59,055 bases of DNA. It comes from Bacillus kexueae (GTDB taxonomy: Bacteria; Bacillota; Bacilli; Bacillales; Aeribacillaceae). Each line of letters starts with the position of its first letter. Position 1 is the first letter of the stretch. The stretch lies in the NCBI RefSeq assembly GCF_022809095.1, contig NZ_JALAZE010000014.1, forward strand, positions 1 to 59,055. Direction: 5' to 3'. The notes under the pieces are model-generated. The model was not told where the DNA came from. It saw nothing but the letters and a program-made list of their open reading frames with translations, and did no database searches. Positions 1 through 9,410 of the stretch are shown here, in pieces. The position numbers and the translations under genes are program-made.

Positions 1-113
1 ACCCGTCCGCCGCTAACGTCAAGGGAGCAAGCTCCCTATCTGTTCGCTCGACTTGCATGTATTAGGCACGCCGCCAGCGTTCGTCCTGAGCCAGGATCAA
101 ACTCTCCAAAAAA
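1..113 (-). rRNA. rrs: 16S ribosomal RNA, 5' end (partial)
   Basis: Read on the minus strand, this is the universal bacterial 16S start (GAGAGTTTGATCCTGGCTCA) followed by the Bacillus-type helix-6 region up to GCGGCGGACGGGT. The gene runs off the left edge, so only about 110 nt are present. The mature 5' end near 113 is estimated by analogy with B. subtilis 16S. It is the first gene of an rRNA operon whose promoters lie at 198-368. Confidence 0.97.
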
Positions 114-197
114 GTTTGATTGCTCATTAAAAAGAATTAACGTTGACGCTTCGTTTTGTTTAGTTTTCAAAGATCATTTTTCTCGACACAATATCTT

Positions 198-225
198 ATT
201 ATACCATCACAAATCAATGTGTCAA
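198..225 (-). promoter_or_regulatory. rRNA operon promoter, proximal (P2)
   Basis: On the minus strand: -35 TTGACA (220-225), 16-bp spacer, -10 TATAAT (198-203), a consensus sigma-A promoter about 85 bp before the 16S 5' end. Strong tandem promoters are typical of Bacillus rRNA operons. Confidence 0.85.
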
Positions 226-258
226 GTGTTTTTTGTCTTTCTTAAGACCAGCTTTTAT

Positions 259-287
259 ATAATATCACGACGTTTTTTTACAGTCAA
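259..287 (-). promoter_or_regulatory. rRNA operon promoter, distal (P1)
   Basis: On the minus strand: -35 TTGACT (282-287), 17-bp spacer, -10 TATTAT (259-264). It lies upstream of the consensus P2 promoter, making a tandem pair. Confidence 0.75.
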
Positions 288-339
288 GATATTTTTTGAA
301 TTTCTTTTGAAGTCGCTTCGTTCATCAGCGACGAATAAT

Positions 340-368
340 AATATACCACCTGTAAGAACACTTTGCAA
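340..368 (-). promoter_or_regulatory. Possible third upstream rRNA operon promoter
   Basis: On the minus strand: -35 TTGCAA (363-368), 17-bp spacer, -10 TATATT (340-345), in AT-rich DNA. The remaining 369-551 stretch is AT-rich with no gene; a further weak -10-like TATAAT is near 410. Confidence 0.45.
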
Positions 369-551
369 TACCTTTTTTGAAAAAATATATGTTTTTTTAA
401 AATCCAATTATACGTTGTTCAATCAATTATCAAACGTATTAATCTCAATTAAAAAGATGCGCTCTTTCCGATAAGCTATACAGTTCCTTAATAAGATATT
501 GAACGAGTGTGTATTGAAATAAAAAAACCCTATCAAACTACCCTTTAAATT

Positions 552-593
552 ACAAAAACAAACGGAGCAAAACGAGTTGTTCTGCTCCGTTTG
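552..593 (-). terminator. lysS terminator
   Basis: On the minus strand an 11-bp stem (CAAACGGAGCA pairing with TGCTCCGTTTG) is followed by a T run, about 30 bp after the lysS stop. It separates lysS from the rRNA promoters. Confidence 0.9.
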
Positions 594-623
594 CTAATCT
601 TAAGAGCTATCAGAAAGCCCTTC

Positions 624-2132
<1,509 letters not shown>

Positions 2133-2166
2133 TCAACTCCATTCATATCTTAAATTAAAGCAGAAA

Positions 2167-2186
2167 GCTGCCAACAAGCTGGCAGC
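2167..2186 (-). terminator. Hairpin between dusB and lysS
   Basis: A 7-bp GC-rich stem (GCTGCCA / TGGCAGC) with a weak pyrimidine tail on the minus strand. It may partly terminate the folate-dusB operon before lysS. Confidence 0.4.
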
Positions 2187-2200
2187 GGTAAAGAATATAA

Positions 2201-3196
2201 TTATCCTGCTTGAACTTGCTCTTTTTCTTCAACTTCAGCTACAAATCCATCAAGCAATGAAACAAGCTCTTCTCTCGTTTCACAAGTATTGATTTCATTA
2301 CGAACTTTCGCATTACCACGAATACCCTTAAGGTACCACGCAGCGTGTTTTCTCATTTCGCGAACTGCGACGTTCTCGTCTTTTAATTGAATTAAACGGT
2401 CTAAGTGTAGTTTACATACATCCATTTTTTCACGTACACTTGGTTCTCCGATTAGTTCACCGGACTCTAAATATTTAACTGTACGATAAATCATCCAAGG
2501 GTTCCCCAGTGCTGCACGTCCAATCATAACACCATCAACACCAGTCTCATCTAACATTCGCTTTGCATCCTGTGGAGTTTTCACGTCTCCGTTTCCAATG
2601 ACAGGAATCGATACGGATTGCTTTACTTCTTTAATGATATCCCAATTCGCAACCCCTTCATACATTTGCACACGTGTACGACCATGCAAAGCAACAGCCT
2701 GACCTCCAGCACGTTCTATCGCTTGGGCATTTTGAACAGCATAGATATGGTTTTCATCCCAACCCATACGCATTTTTACTGTTACTGGCTTTTCAACTGC
2801 ATCTACAACAGCCGCGACTAAGTCGTAAATCTTATTTGGATCAAGTAACCATTTCGCACCAGCGTCACACTTTGTAATCTTAGGTACAGGACAACCCATA
2901 TTTATATCAATGATATCTGCTGTTGTATTTTTATCTACAAATTTCGCCGCTTCTACAAGGGACTCTTTTTCCCCTCCAAAAATTTGTAAACTTAAAGGTT
3001 TTTCACGTTCATCAATATAAAGCATGCCCATCGTTTTAACATTTTTATATAAGATGGCTTTGTCACTAACCATTTCGGCACATACTAAGCCAGCGCCAAA
3101 CTCTTTTACCGTCAAACGAAAGGCTGAATTACAAACACCAGCCATCGGCGCAAGGATGACGCGATTTTTCAATTGGATGTCACCAATTTTGAACAT
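2201..3196 (-). CDS. dusB: tRNA-dihydrouridine synthase
   Basis: FMN/NADPH-dependent reduction of specific uridines in the tRNA D-loop. Visible Dus signatures in a TIM-barrel order: APMAGVCNSAFR near the N terminus, DINMGCPVPKI with the catalytic cysteine, HGRTR, IGNGDV and GVMIGRAALGNPW. The 331-residue length is normal. The ATG at 3196 is preferred over the one at 3217 because AGGAGG lies 9 nt before it and MFKIGDIQLKNRV matches the family start; this also removes an overlap with yazB. It is the last member of the pab-fol cluster, the position of B. subtilis yacF. Confidence 0.95.
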   Translation of the reverse strand: MFKIGDIQLKNRVILAPMAGVCNSAFRLTVKEFGAGLVCAEMVSDKAILYKNVKTMGMLYIDEREKPLSLQIFGGEKESLVEAAKFVDKNTTADIIDINMGCPVPKITKCDAGAKWLLDPNKIYDLVAAVVDAVEKPVTVKMRMGWDENHIYAVQNAQAIERAGGQAVALHGRTRVQMYEGVANWDIIKEVKQSVSIPVIGNGDVKTPQDAKRMLDETGVDGVMIGRAALGNPWMIYRTVKYLESGELIGEPSVREKMDVCKLHLDRLIQLKDENVAVREMRKHAAWYLKGIRGNAKVRNEINTCETREELVSLLDGFVAEVEEKEQVQAG

Positions 3197-3213
3197 ACGA
3201 CCATACCTCCTTT

Positions 3214-3423
3214 TCACTCATTTTCTGGGGTTAATTCTTCCACACTTATTTCAAGCAATTCGGCTATGTCTTCCACTAACTGCTTGGCCGGTAGGCGATT
3301 TCCTCTTTCGACTTCTCCTAAAACTGATACAGATACTCCTAAGTCTTTCGCAAAACTTTCTTGCGTATAACCTTTTAGCTTTCTAAAAGCGCGAATTCTT
3401 CTTCCCCACTTTTCTGCTTCCAT
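3214..3423 (-). CDS. yazB: Small XRE-type DNA-binding protein (YazB-like)
   Basis: A 69-residue protein that is almost entirely one Cro/C1-type helix-turn-helix: RKLKGYTQESFAKDLGVSVS, then a recognition helix ending in ERGNRLP. Its start overlaps the folK 3' end by 49 bp and its stop lies just before dusB, so it is translated from the folate operon. It corresponds by position and length to B. subtilis YazB. No target is known to me; autoregulation of the folate operon would be inference only. Confidence 0.85.
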   Translation of the reverse strand: MEAEKWGRRIRAFRKLKGYTQESFAKDLGVSVSVLGEVERGNRLPAKQLVEDIAELLEISVEELTPENE

Positions 3424-3902
3424 ATCCGTACTCCTTCTTTATCTGTTAATTGTTCAATGATGACAGCAAGAGAATCTGCTCGATTCGGAATTTTTACATC
3501 GGGCTCTATCTCAAACAACGGAATAAGAACAAATGAACGGTCAAACATTCTCGGATGTGGAATCATTAATTGTTCTGTTTCAATATTTTCATGATTGAAT
3601 AACAAAATGTCAAGGTCCAACGTTCGAGGACCCCATCTTATTAGTCTCTTGCGTCCTAATTCTACTTCTATCTGTTGTAACAATGATAATAGCTCAAATG
3701 GAGTCAAAGATGTCTCCAGTTTAACCACCATATTTAAAAACAAATCTTGCTCAGTATAACCGACAGGCTCAGTTTCGTAAATGGAAGATTTTTTTAGCAC
3801 ACTCACTTGTGGATGGTTATCAAGTCGCTGTATCGCTTGGGTTAAAAAAGAGTAACGCTCCCCCATATTGGACCCAAGTGAAATGTATGAAACATTATTC
3901 AT
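3375..3902 (-). CDS. folK: HPPK: 6-hydroxymethyl-7,8-dihydropterin pyrophosphokinase
   Basis: Transfers pyrophosphate from ATP to 6-hydroxymethyl-dihydropterin, making the pterin substrate for FolP. HPPK signatures: N-terminal SLGSNMGERYSFL, RWGPRTLDLDILLF in the middle and IPHPRMFDRSFVLIPL later. The 175-residue length is normal. The start overlaps the folB stop by 4 nt (translational coupling) and the 3' end overlaps yazB. It catalyses the step between FolB and FolP, all encoded side by side. Confidence 0.96.
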   Translation of the reverse strand: MNNVSYISLGSNMGERYSFLTQAIQRLDNHPQVSVLKKSSIYETEPVGYTEQDLFLNMVVKLETSLTPFELLSLLQQIEVELGRKRLIRWGPRTLDLDILLFNHENIETEQLMIPHPRMFDRSFVLIPLFEIEPDVKIPNRADSLAVIIEQLTDKEGVRIWKQKSGEEEFALLES

Positions 3903-4246
3903 TTTCGACCTCTTGTCACTTCAACCGCTACAGATTGGTAATGACCCGGAATGGGGGGATCGGGTTTTGTCACTTTCACGGTACACATTTCAACAAGCGA
4001 AAAAGCAGAGAGTATTTCTTCGGCAATATTTTCAGCAATGGACTCAACAAGTTTATATGGCGGACCTTCAACAACTTTCTGACATAGATGATAAATATCA
4101 GCATAGTTCACGGTGTATGCTAGATCATCGGTTTCTCCTGCTTTTTTTAAATTAGCCATTAACTCCACATCAACATAAAAGCGTTGCCCTAGTTTATTTT
4201 CCTCAGGAAACACACCATGGTAGCCATAGAATTTCATCTGATTCAC
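3899..4246 (-). CDS. folB: Dihydroneopterin aldolase (start codon uncertain)
   Basis: Converts dihydroneopterin to 6-hydroxymethyl-dihydropterin and glycolaldehyde. Family motifs: FYGYHGVFPEENKLGQRF and, near the C terminus, KPDPPIPGHY. From the first standard start (GTG, 4246) the protein is 115 residues and lacks the first beta strand. The reading frame continues upstream for six codons (ATC ATC GAT AAA ATT TAT) encoding the conserved family start DKIYV, with GGAG well placed before them but no ATG, GTG or TTG. The true start may therefore be an ATC at 4261 or 4264. It overlaps the folP 3' end. Confidence 0.93.
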   Translation of the reverse strand: MNQMKFYGYHGVFPEENKLGQRFYVDVELMANLKKAGETDDLAYTVNYADIYHLCQKVVEGPPYKLVESIAENIAEEILSAFSLVEMCTVKVTKPDPPIPGHYQSVAVEVTRGRK

Positions 4247-4253
4247 ATAAATT

Positions 4254-5105
4254 TTATCGATGATTGTTCACTCCTTTACCGAGCATAGCATCCATCATTT
4301 TCGCCATTCGAGCGATTTCTTTCACGTCGTGTACGCGAACAAATTGACATCCACGTTCTATTCCTAAACAAACGGTAGCACCAGTACCTTCCACTCGTTC
4401 AACTGGGGGTAAATCTAATACATGTCCAATGAAGGATTTGCGAGAAGTTCCTAGTAAAACAGGGTATTTAAGCGAACAAATTCGGTCTAGGTGCCTCATG
4501 ACTTCCAAGTTGTTCTCAAACGTTTTGGCAAATCCAATCCCAGGGTCAAGCACAATATTCTCTTCCTTAACGCCCGCTTCGATAGCAATCCGTACACTTT
4601 CTTTCAAATCACTAATCATATCTTCAATAAGGTTATGGTAATGACGTTCTTTTCGGTTGTGCATTAAAATTATTGGCACATTAAACTCAGCGGCAACCTT
4701 CGCAATTTCAGGCTCCTTTTTTGCTCCCCATACATCATTAATAATTGTGGCTCCTGCATTCACTGCTTGTCTAGCTACTTCCGCTTTGTAAGTATCAATG
4801 GAGATGGGGACGTCAATCTCATTCGATAGTGCCTCAATAATCGGGATGACTCTCGATAGTTCTTCCTCCAATGAAACTGGTTTAGCACCCGGTCTCGTTG
4901 ACTCTCCGCCAACATCGATAATGTGAGCCCCTTCTTGCACCATTTCCTTCGCTCGAGAAACAGCCTGTTCTAATGCATTAAAACGTCCGCCATCTGAAAA
5001 CGAGTCCGGCGTTATATTTAAAATCCCCATAATCTGCGTCTGGCGCTCATATGGAAGTTCATATCGTCCACAACGTAGCGTTCGTTCTTTTTCCACAATC
5101 TTCAC
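4254..5105 (-). CDS. folP: Dihydropteroate synthase
   Basis: Condenses p-aminobenzoate with hydroxymethyl-dihydropterin pyrophosphate to dihydropteroate; the sulfonamide target. TIM-barrel DHPS motifs in order: GILNITPDSFSDGG, DVGGESTRPG, SIDTYK, IINDVWG, LDPGIGF and LLGTSRKSFIG. The 283-residue length is normal. It starts one base after the pabC stop and overlaps the start region of folB, so it sits where the PABA branch (PabABC) joins the pterin branch (FolB, FolK). Confidence 0.97.
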   Translation of the reverse strand: MKIVEKERTLRCGRYELPYERQTQIMGILNITPDSFSDGGRFNALEQAVSRAKEMVQEGAHIIDVGGESTRPGAKPVSLEEELSRVIPIIEALSNEIDVPISIDTYKAEVARQAVNAGATIINDVWGAKKEPEIAKVAAEFNVPIILMHNRKERHYHNLIEDMISDLKESVRIAIEAGVKEENIVLDPGIGFAKTFENNLEVMRHLDRICSLKYPVLLGTSRKSFIGHVLDLPPVERVEGTGATVCLGIERGCQFVRVHDVKEIARMAKMMDAMLGKGVNNHR

Positions 5106-5966
5106 CTACTCCTCAAGTTCATGCCGACTCATTAAATGAGTACGATATTGCTTATACATCCCTTGCAGTGCTTGGGTGGTTTCTCCACTCAATCCTCGAA
5201 AACGATTGTCACCTATCTCAGTAATCGGTACGATTTCTTGTAGAGAATTTGTGATAAATACCTCTTCACTCTCTAACAAATCCTCTTGGAGGAATAAACC
5301 TTCGCAGACTGGTATCCCTGCTTTCTTACAACATTCCATAACAAATTGTCTTGTAATCCCGTTTAATATCCCTGTTTGCAAAGAAGGTGTATAAACTATA
5401 CCCTTAGTAACCCAAAAAATATTCGAAACAATTCCTTCAGCTACATACCCTTCTTTCGTTAAGAAAATACCTTCTAAAAGGGGATCTGATCCAATTTCTC
5501 TCTTAGCTAAAATATTATTTAAGTAATGATGAGACTTTAAACGCCATTCGCCTTCTGGAGAGTTTCGTCGAATATTCAAAAAAACGCCTTTCTTCGTTTG
5601 GTTTTCAGGTATATGGAGCTCCTTCATAAAGATTAATTCCGTTGGCTGAGAGTAAGATTCCGTTGTCAATCCAAGAGCACCCACACCTGCAGAAATATTT
5701 AAACGGACATAAGCATTATCTATTTGGTTTAAGTCCAACAACTTTTTAATGTGCTGGTCAATCAAATTAGATGAGAGTTGTTTTTCAATATTCAACTCTT
5801 TCATACCTTCGTTTAGTCGATGAATATGGTCGCTTAACAAAAAGGGGTGACGATCATAAACTCGGATCGTTTCAAACACCCCTAATCCGTATAAATAACC
5901 ATGATCAAACGGTGAAATCATGGCCTTTTCCTGTTTCACAAACTCACCATTAACATAAATAAACAC
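5106..5966 (-). CDS. pabC: 4-amino-4-deoxychorismate lyase
   Basis: PLP enzyme releasing pyruvate from aminodeoxychorismate to give p-aminobenzoate. It is a fold-type IV (branched-chain aminotransferase-like) protein of 286 residues; the PLP lysine is in LKSHHYLNNILAKRE and the C-terminal part has EEVFITNSLQEIVPI. It directly follows pabA (2 bp apart) and abuts folP, so all PABA genes are co-transcribed with folate genes. A D-amino acid or branched-chain aminotransferase would look similar, but the context decides. Confidence 0.94.
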   Translation of the reverse strand: MFIYVNGEFVKQEKAMISPFDHGYLYGLGVFETIRVYDRHPFLLSDHIHRLNEGMKELNIEKQLSSNLIDQHIKKLLDLNQIDNAYVRLNISAGVGALGLTTESYSQPTELIFMKELHIPENQTKKGVFLNIRRNSPEGEWRLKSHHYLNNILAKREIGSDPLLEGIFLTKEGYVAEGIVSNIFWVTKGIVYTPSLQTGILNGITRQFVMECCKKAGIPVCEGLFLQEDLLESEEVFITNSLQEIVPITEIGDNRFRGLSGETTQALQGMYKQYRTHLMSRHELEE

Positions 5967-5968
5967 CG

Positions 5969-6556
5969 TTACACACGCTTCCCTTGCTTCTTATAAGTGT
6001 TGATAAAATTATTCAACAACCGCTTTCCATCTTCTGTCATAATTGATTCTGGGTGGAATTGCACCCCTTCAATCGGCAATGTTTTATGGCGTATAGCCAT
6101 AATTTCCTCTTCATCAGTCCAAGCAGTTACTTCAAAGCAGTCTGGTAACGTTTCTTTTTTTACAATCAAAGAGTGGTAACGCGTTGCTGTAAAAGGATTT
6201 TGCAACCCTTCAAATATTGTGTCACCGTCATGATGAATGAGCGATGTTTTACCGTGCATCAATCTCTCAGCGCGCACTACCTCGCCTCCAAATACTTGAG
6301 CAATGGATTGATGCCCTAGACAAACACCGAAAATCGGAATTTGCCCCGCAAACTCACGGATAACCTCCATGCTTATCCCTGCCTCATTCGGCGAACATGG
6401 ACCGGGTGAAATCATGATAAATTGAGGAGCTAAGTCCTTTACTTCTTCAATCGTAATTTCATCATTTCGTTTGACTATGAGTTCTTCGCCTAGCTCACCT
6501 AAATATTGAACTAAGTTATACGTAAAGGAATCATAATTATCAATCATTAAAATCAT
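5969..6556 (-). CDS. pabA: Aminodeoxychorismate/anthranilate synthase glutaminase subunit
   Basis: Class I glutamine amidotransferase providing ammonia to PabB; in Bacillus this one subunit serves both folate and tryptophan synthesis (TrpG). The nucleophile elbow is [16 protein letters not shown] and the catalytic His/Glu lie in [13 protein letters not shown]-terminal [20 protein letters not shown] is typical. 195 residues. The ribosome-binding region holds GAG triplets spaced by 2 nt (6558-6570), suggestive of the TRAP site known at B. subtilis trpG. Confidence 0.96.
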   Translation of the reverse strand: MILMIDNYDSFTYNLVQYLGELGEELIVKRNDEITIEEVKDLAPQFIMISPGPCSPNEAGISMEVIREFAGQIPIFGVCLGHQSIAQVFGGEVVRAERLMHGKTSLIHHDGDTIFEGLQNPFTATRYHSLIVKKETLPDCFEVTAWTDEEEIMAIRHKTLPIEGVQFHPESIMTEDGKRLLNNFINTYKKQGKRV

Positions 6557-6557
6557 C

Positions 6558-6570
6558 TCTACTCACCTCA
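6558..6570 (-). promoter_or_regulatory. GAG-triplet run over the pabA Shine-Dalgarno (possible TRAP site)
   Basis: On the minus strand three GAG triplets separated by exactly 2 nt (6568-6570, 6563-6565, 6558-6560), with two more GAG upstream (6584-6586, 6594-6596), cover the pabA ribosome-binding region. TRAP binds (G/U)AG triplets with 2-3 nt spacing and represses trpG translation in B. subtilis. Fewer well-spaced triplets are visible than in the classic nine-triplet site, and no mtrB gene is in the window. Confidence 0.3.
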
Positions 6571-7998
6571 TACAAATATTTTCTCATCTTCACTCAGCTT
6601 TTTCGCTTTCCAAAGGGCTTCCGCCTTTTTCAGCGACTCCTTATACTCGTATTTTGGCACAGAATCAATAACGATTCCCGCCCCCGCTTGGACGTATCCC
6701 CATCCATCTTTCGCGTATAAAGTACGAATAACAATATTGAATTCTAAATCTTGATTAAATCCTAACCATCCGATGGATCCAGTATAAATACCTCTTCTCG
6801 TAGGCTCTAATTCCTCTATAATTTCCATCGTTCGAACCTTTGGAGCACCAGTAATTGTTCCCCCAGGGAATACGGCACGCATAATATCCAAGAAGCCTTC
6901 TCCTTTTCGAAGAGTCCCCTGTACATTGGATACAATGTGCATGACGTGCGAATATTTTTCAATCACCATAAATTCATTCACTTTTACCGTACCATACTCA
7001 CATACTCTTCCTAAATCATTACGCTCTAAATCAACAAGCATGACATGCTCTGCTCGCTCTTTTTCATTGTGGATCAGTTCTTCGGCAAGTTTTTGATCTT
7101 CCTCATCATTCAATCCACGAGATCTCGTTCCTGCAATCGGACGAGTACTTAACTCTTGTCCCTTTCGCTTAATTAACAACTCCGGTGAACCACTTACGAT
7201 TTGAAAATCAGGCGTATGAATATAGCCCATATATGGCGATGGGTTCAATTTTCGTAACGTTTTGTATAATTCAAATGGATGACAATGAAGCTCTTGAGCT
7301 TGTCTCACGGATAAGTTAACTTGAAACACATCACCTTGCGCAATATATTCGCGGACCTTCTCAACCGCTGCTTTAAACGGTTCTTCCATAAATGAAATTG
7401 GTTTTCTACTACTAGGCTCTTCCAGTATTTCGTATGTGACGTCCACTGAATGCTTATTTAACCATTCACTCTTCCACTCATCTAGCCGATCATACGCATC
7501 AGTCTTTTCACTTTCATCAACGAAATGCGAAATTAACCATAGCGTTGAAGTATCATGGTCATACACAGCGATATCTTGAAAGACGAGGAAATAAATGTCT
7601 GGTGTCTTCAAGTCATCAATCGCTATTTCTGGAAGCTTTTCAAAATACCTCACACTATCATAACTGATAAACCCGATGGCTCCACCTTGAAAATCAGGTA
7701 AATGAGGGTCTGTTAGAGATTTGTGTGCATTCATCCATTCCTCAAAAACAGCTAACGGGTTCCCTTCGACTGTTTCTGTTTTCCCTTCAACTTCAATAGA
7801 AGTGAGACCATTCTTACCAGAGATGATCGCAAACGGTTTGATACCTGCAATGCTATGTCGCCCGCCTCGTCCACTTTCCAATAAGACATGGAACGGTTCA
7901 TTTGTTGTAAATTCCTCATACTTAGAGAAAAAAGTCTCCTTGTCTAAAGAAAAGGAAATAGCTATAGGTTTTCGAATTTGTTCTCGCTGCATCATCAT
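6568..7998 (-). CDS. pabB: Aminodeoxychorismate synthase component I
   Basis: Aminates chorismate to 4-amino-4-deoxychorismate with ammonia from PabA. Chorismate-binding signatures: SRPIAG-type TRPIAGTRSRG, HVMLVDLERNDLGRV and FPGGTITGAPKVRTMEII; N-terminal region matches the anthranilate synthase I N-terminal domain. About 476 residues. AAAGGAG lies just before three consecutive ATG codons at 7998-7990, so an upstream ATG at 8016 is less likely. First gene of the pabB-pabA-pabC-folP-folB-folK-yazB-dusB operon. Confidence 0.95.
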   Translation of the reverse strand: MMMQREQIRKPIAISFSLDKETFFSKYEEFTTNEPFHVLLESGRGGRHSIAGIKPFAIISGKNGLTSIEVEGKTETVEGNPLAVFEEWMNAHKSLTDPHLPDFQGGAIGFISYDSVRYFEKLPEIAIDDLKTPDIYFLVFQDIAVYDHDTSTLWLISHFVDESEKTDAYDRLDEWKSEWLNKHSVDVTYEILEEPSSRKPISFMEEPFKAAVEKVREYIAQGDVFQVNLSVRQAQELHCHPFELYKTLRKLNPSPYMGYIHTPDFQIVSGSPELLIKRKGQELSTRPIAGTRSRGLNDEEDQKLAEELIHNEKERAEHVMLVDLERNDLGRVCEYGTVKVNEFMVIEKYSHVMHIVSNVQGTLRKGEGFLDIMRAVFPGGTITGAPKVRTMEIIEELEPTRRGIYTGSIGWLGFNQDLEFNIVIRTLYAKDGWGYVQAGAGIVIDSVPKYEYKESLKKAEALWKAKKLSEDEKIFV

Positions 7999-8180
7999 AC
8001 TCTCCTTTATGCTCATAGATTTATTTTACATGATATAGGAGTTGTTTACACGCCAAAGTGAAAGACGTTAAACGATTTATTGAAAATTCTATTTGCAACG
8101 TTGGATAATTTTAGATAATCAATGGGGAAGTTAGCTTTCCGAGGCAGTAGACACTTCTTATGGACATAACACGAAATAAG

Positions 8181-8353
8181 AAAAGCGCAAAGCGCAAGTC
8201 CTTAGGCAAGGGCGCTTTAGGACCTGCGAGGAGGCTTCCGTCGCCACAGCAGGGCCGAAGCGACCCGAGATGATGGCGCTTGGAGCTAGACACCACATAA
8301 ACTGGAAAGAGAATACGTTAACACATTATTGAACTTAAACTTTCTGTAACAAC
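8181..8353 (+). repeat. Repeat family B, copy 1 (beyond cysK terminator)
   Basis: About 170 bp beginning AAAAGCGCAAAGCGCAAGTC, containing GGCGCTTGGAGCTAGACACC and ending TTTCTGTAACAA directly against the poly-T side of the cysK terminator. Seven related copies occur in the window, all in this orientation. This copy carries small differences (GGCAAGGGCGC instead of GGCGAAGGGCGC). The rest of 8017-8180 shows only the pabB upstream region. Confidence 0.93.
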
Positions 8354-8391
8354 CAAAAAAGCACCGTTCCTTTTGAAAAAGAACAGTGCTT
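8354..8391 (-). terminator. cysK terminator
   Basis: On the minus strand an imperfect stem (AGCACTGTTC pairing with GAACGGTGCT) followed by TTTTTT, immediately after the cysK stop. Repeat copy 1 begins right after its T run. Confidence 0.88.
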
Positions 8392-8396
8392 ACAAA

Positions 8397-9326
8397 TTAC
8401 TCTTCGTCAAATTGATAAAGCGGCGTACTTAAGTATCTTTCTCCGTTACTTGGGATAATGGCTAATACCTTCTTCCCTTTACCTAATTCTTTCGCCACTT
8501 TTAGTGCTGCATAAATCGCTGCACCCGAAGATATACCACCTAAAATCCCTTCCTGTTTAGCAGCCTTGCGAGAAGTTTCAAATGCTTCCTCATTCTTAAC
8601 TGTAATGATTTCATCATAGATTTCCGTGTTTAAAATATCTGGAACGAAACCAGCGCCGATGCCCTGGATTTTGTGTGGACCCGGCTTTCCACCAGACAAG
8701 ACCGGAGAGTCAGCTGGTTCAACTGCATAGATTTTAATATCTTTATACGTTTCTTTTAATACTGAGCCAGCTCCAGTAATTGTACCACCCGTACCAATTC
8801 CAGAAATAAAAGCATCAAGTTGATCTCCCATTTGTTCAACAATTTCTGGACCAGTTGTTAATCGATGGATTTCTGCATTCGCTTCATTTTTAAATTGCTG
8901 TGGCATGAAGTACCCATTTTCTTTTGCAAGTTCTTCCGCCTTTCGAATAGCTCCACCCATACCTTCAGAACCAGGTGTTAACACGAGTTCAGCGCCAAAG
9001 GCACGCAATAAGTTGCGGCGTTCCATACTCATTGTATCAGGCATAACAAGGATTGCTTTTAAACCTTTCGCAGCGGCAACCATTGCAAGGCCGATTCCAG
9101 TATTCCCACTTGTCGGCTCAATAATCGTATCCCCTTTTGATAATTTACCATCTCTTTCAGCCGCTTCAATCATAGCCAGTGCAATTCTGTCTTTTACACT
9201 GCTCCCAGGGTTCATGAACTCTAATTTAACATACACATCTGCACTATCTTCATCTACTAAACGATTTAACTTCACTACTGGTGTTTTACCAATTAAGTCA
9301 AGAATTGAATTCGCCACAACCGCCAT
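8397..9326 (-). CDS. cysK: Cysteine synthase A (O-acetylserine sulfhydrylase)
   Basis: Makes cysteine from O-acetylserine and sulfide. Fold-type II PLP enzyme: PLP lysine in [10 protein letters not shown], substrate loop [11 protein letters not shown], phosphate loop [10 protein letters not shown], and C-terminal GGISSGAA. About 309 residues, normal. An in-frame GTG lies at 9335, but the ATG at 9326 matches family starts and has a G-rich ribosome-binding site. It is monocistronic here, with its own promoter and terminator. In Bacillus, CysK also partners the repressor CymR; that is family knowledge. Confidence 0.97.
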   Translation of the reverse strand: MAVVANSILDLIGKTPVVKLNRLVDEDSADVYVKLEFMNPGSSVKDRIALAMIEAAERDGKLSKGDTIIEPTSGNTGIGLAMVAAAKGLKAILVMPDTMSMERRNLLRAFGAELVLTPGSEGMGGAIRKAEELAKENGYFMPQQFKNEANAEIHRLTTGPEIVEQMGDQLDAFISGIGTGGTITGAGSVLKETYKDIKIYAVEPADSPVLSGGKPGPHKIQGIGAGFVPDILNTEIYDEIITVKNEEAFETSRKAAKQEGILGGISSGAAIYAALKVAKELGKGKKVLAIIPSNGERYLSTPLYQFDEE

Positions 9327-9370
9327 ATGTTCCACCCCTATTTCCGAGTATTTTTATTGGTTTTATGGAA

Positions 9371-9399
9371 AATATAGCAGTAATTGTTTGAATTGTCAA
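9371..9399 (-). promoter_or_regulatory. cysK promoter
   Basis: On the minus strand: -35 TTGACA (9394-9399), 17-bp spacer, -10 TATATT (9371-9376). The AT-rich DNA between it and the start could hold a CymR operator, as at B. subtilis cysK, but I cannot delimit one. Confidence 0.8.
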
Positions 9400-9410
9400 T
9401 TATTTTGGAC

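Noticed and set aside
2668-2680. CACACGTGTACG as a second parS
   Set aside because: Only the CACGTG core matches; flanks do not fit TGTTNCACGTGAAACA, and it lies in dusB coding sequence.
8111-8296. Frames of 60-80 codons inside the repeats (8111-8296, 21827-22072, 39392-39613)
   Set aside because: They read through repeat family B; the same peptide fragment recurs because the repeat does, and it is broken by indels in other copies.
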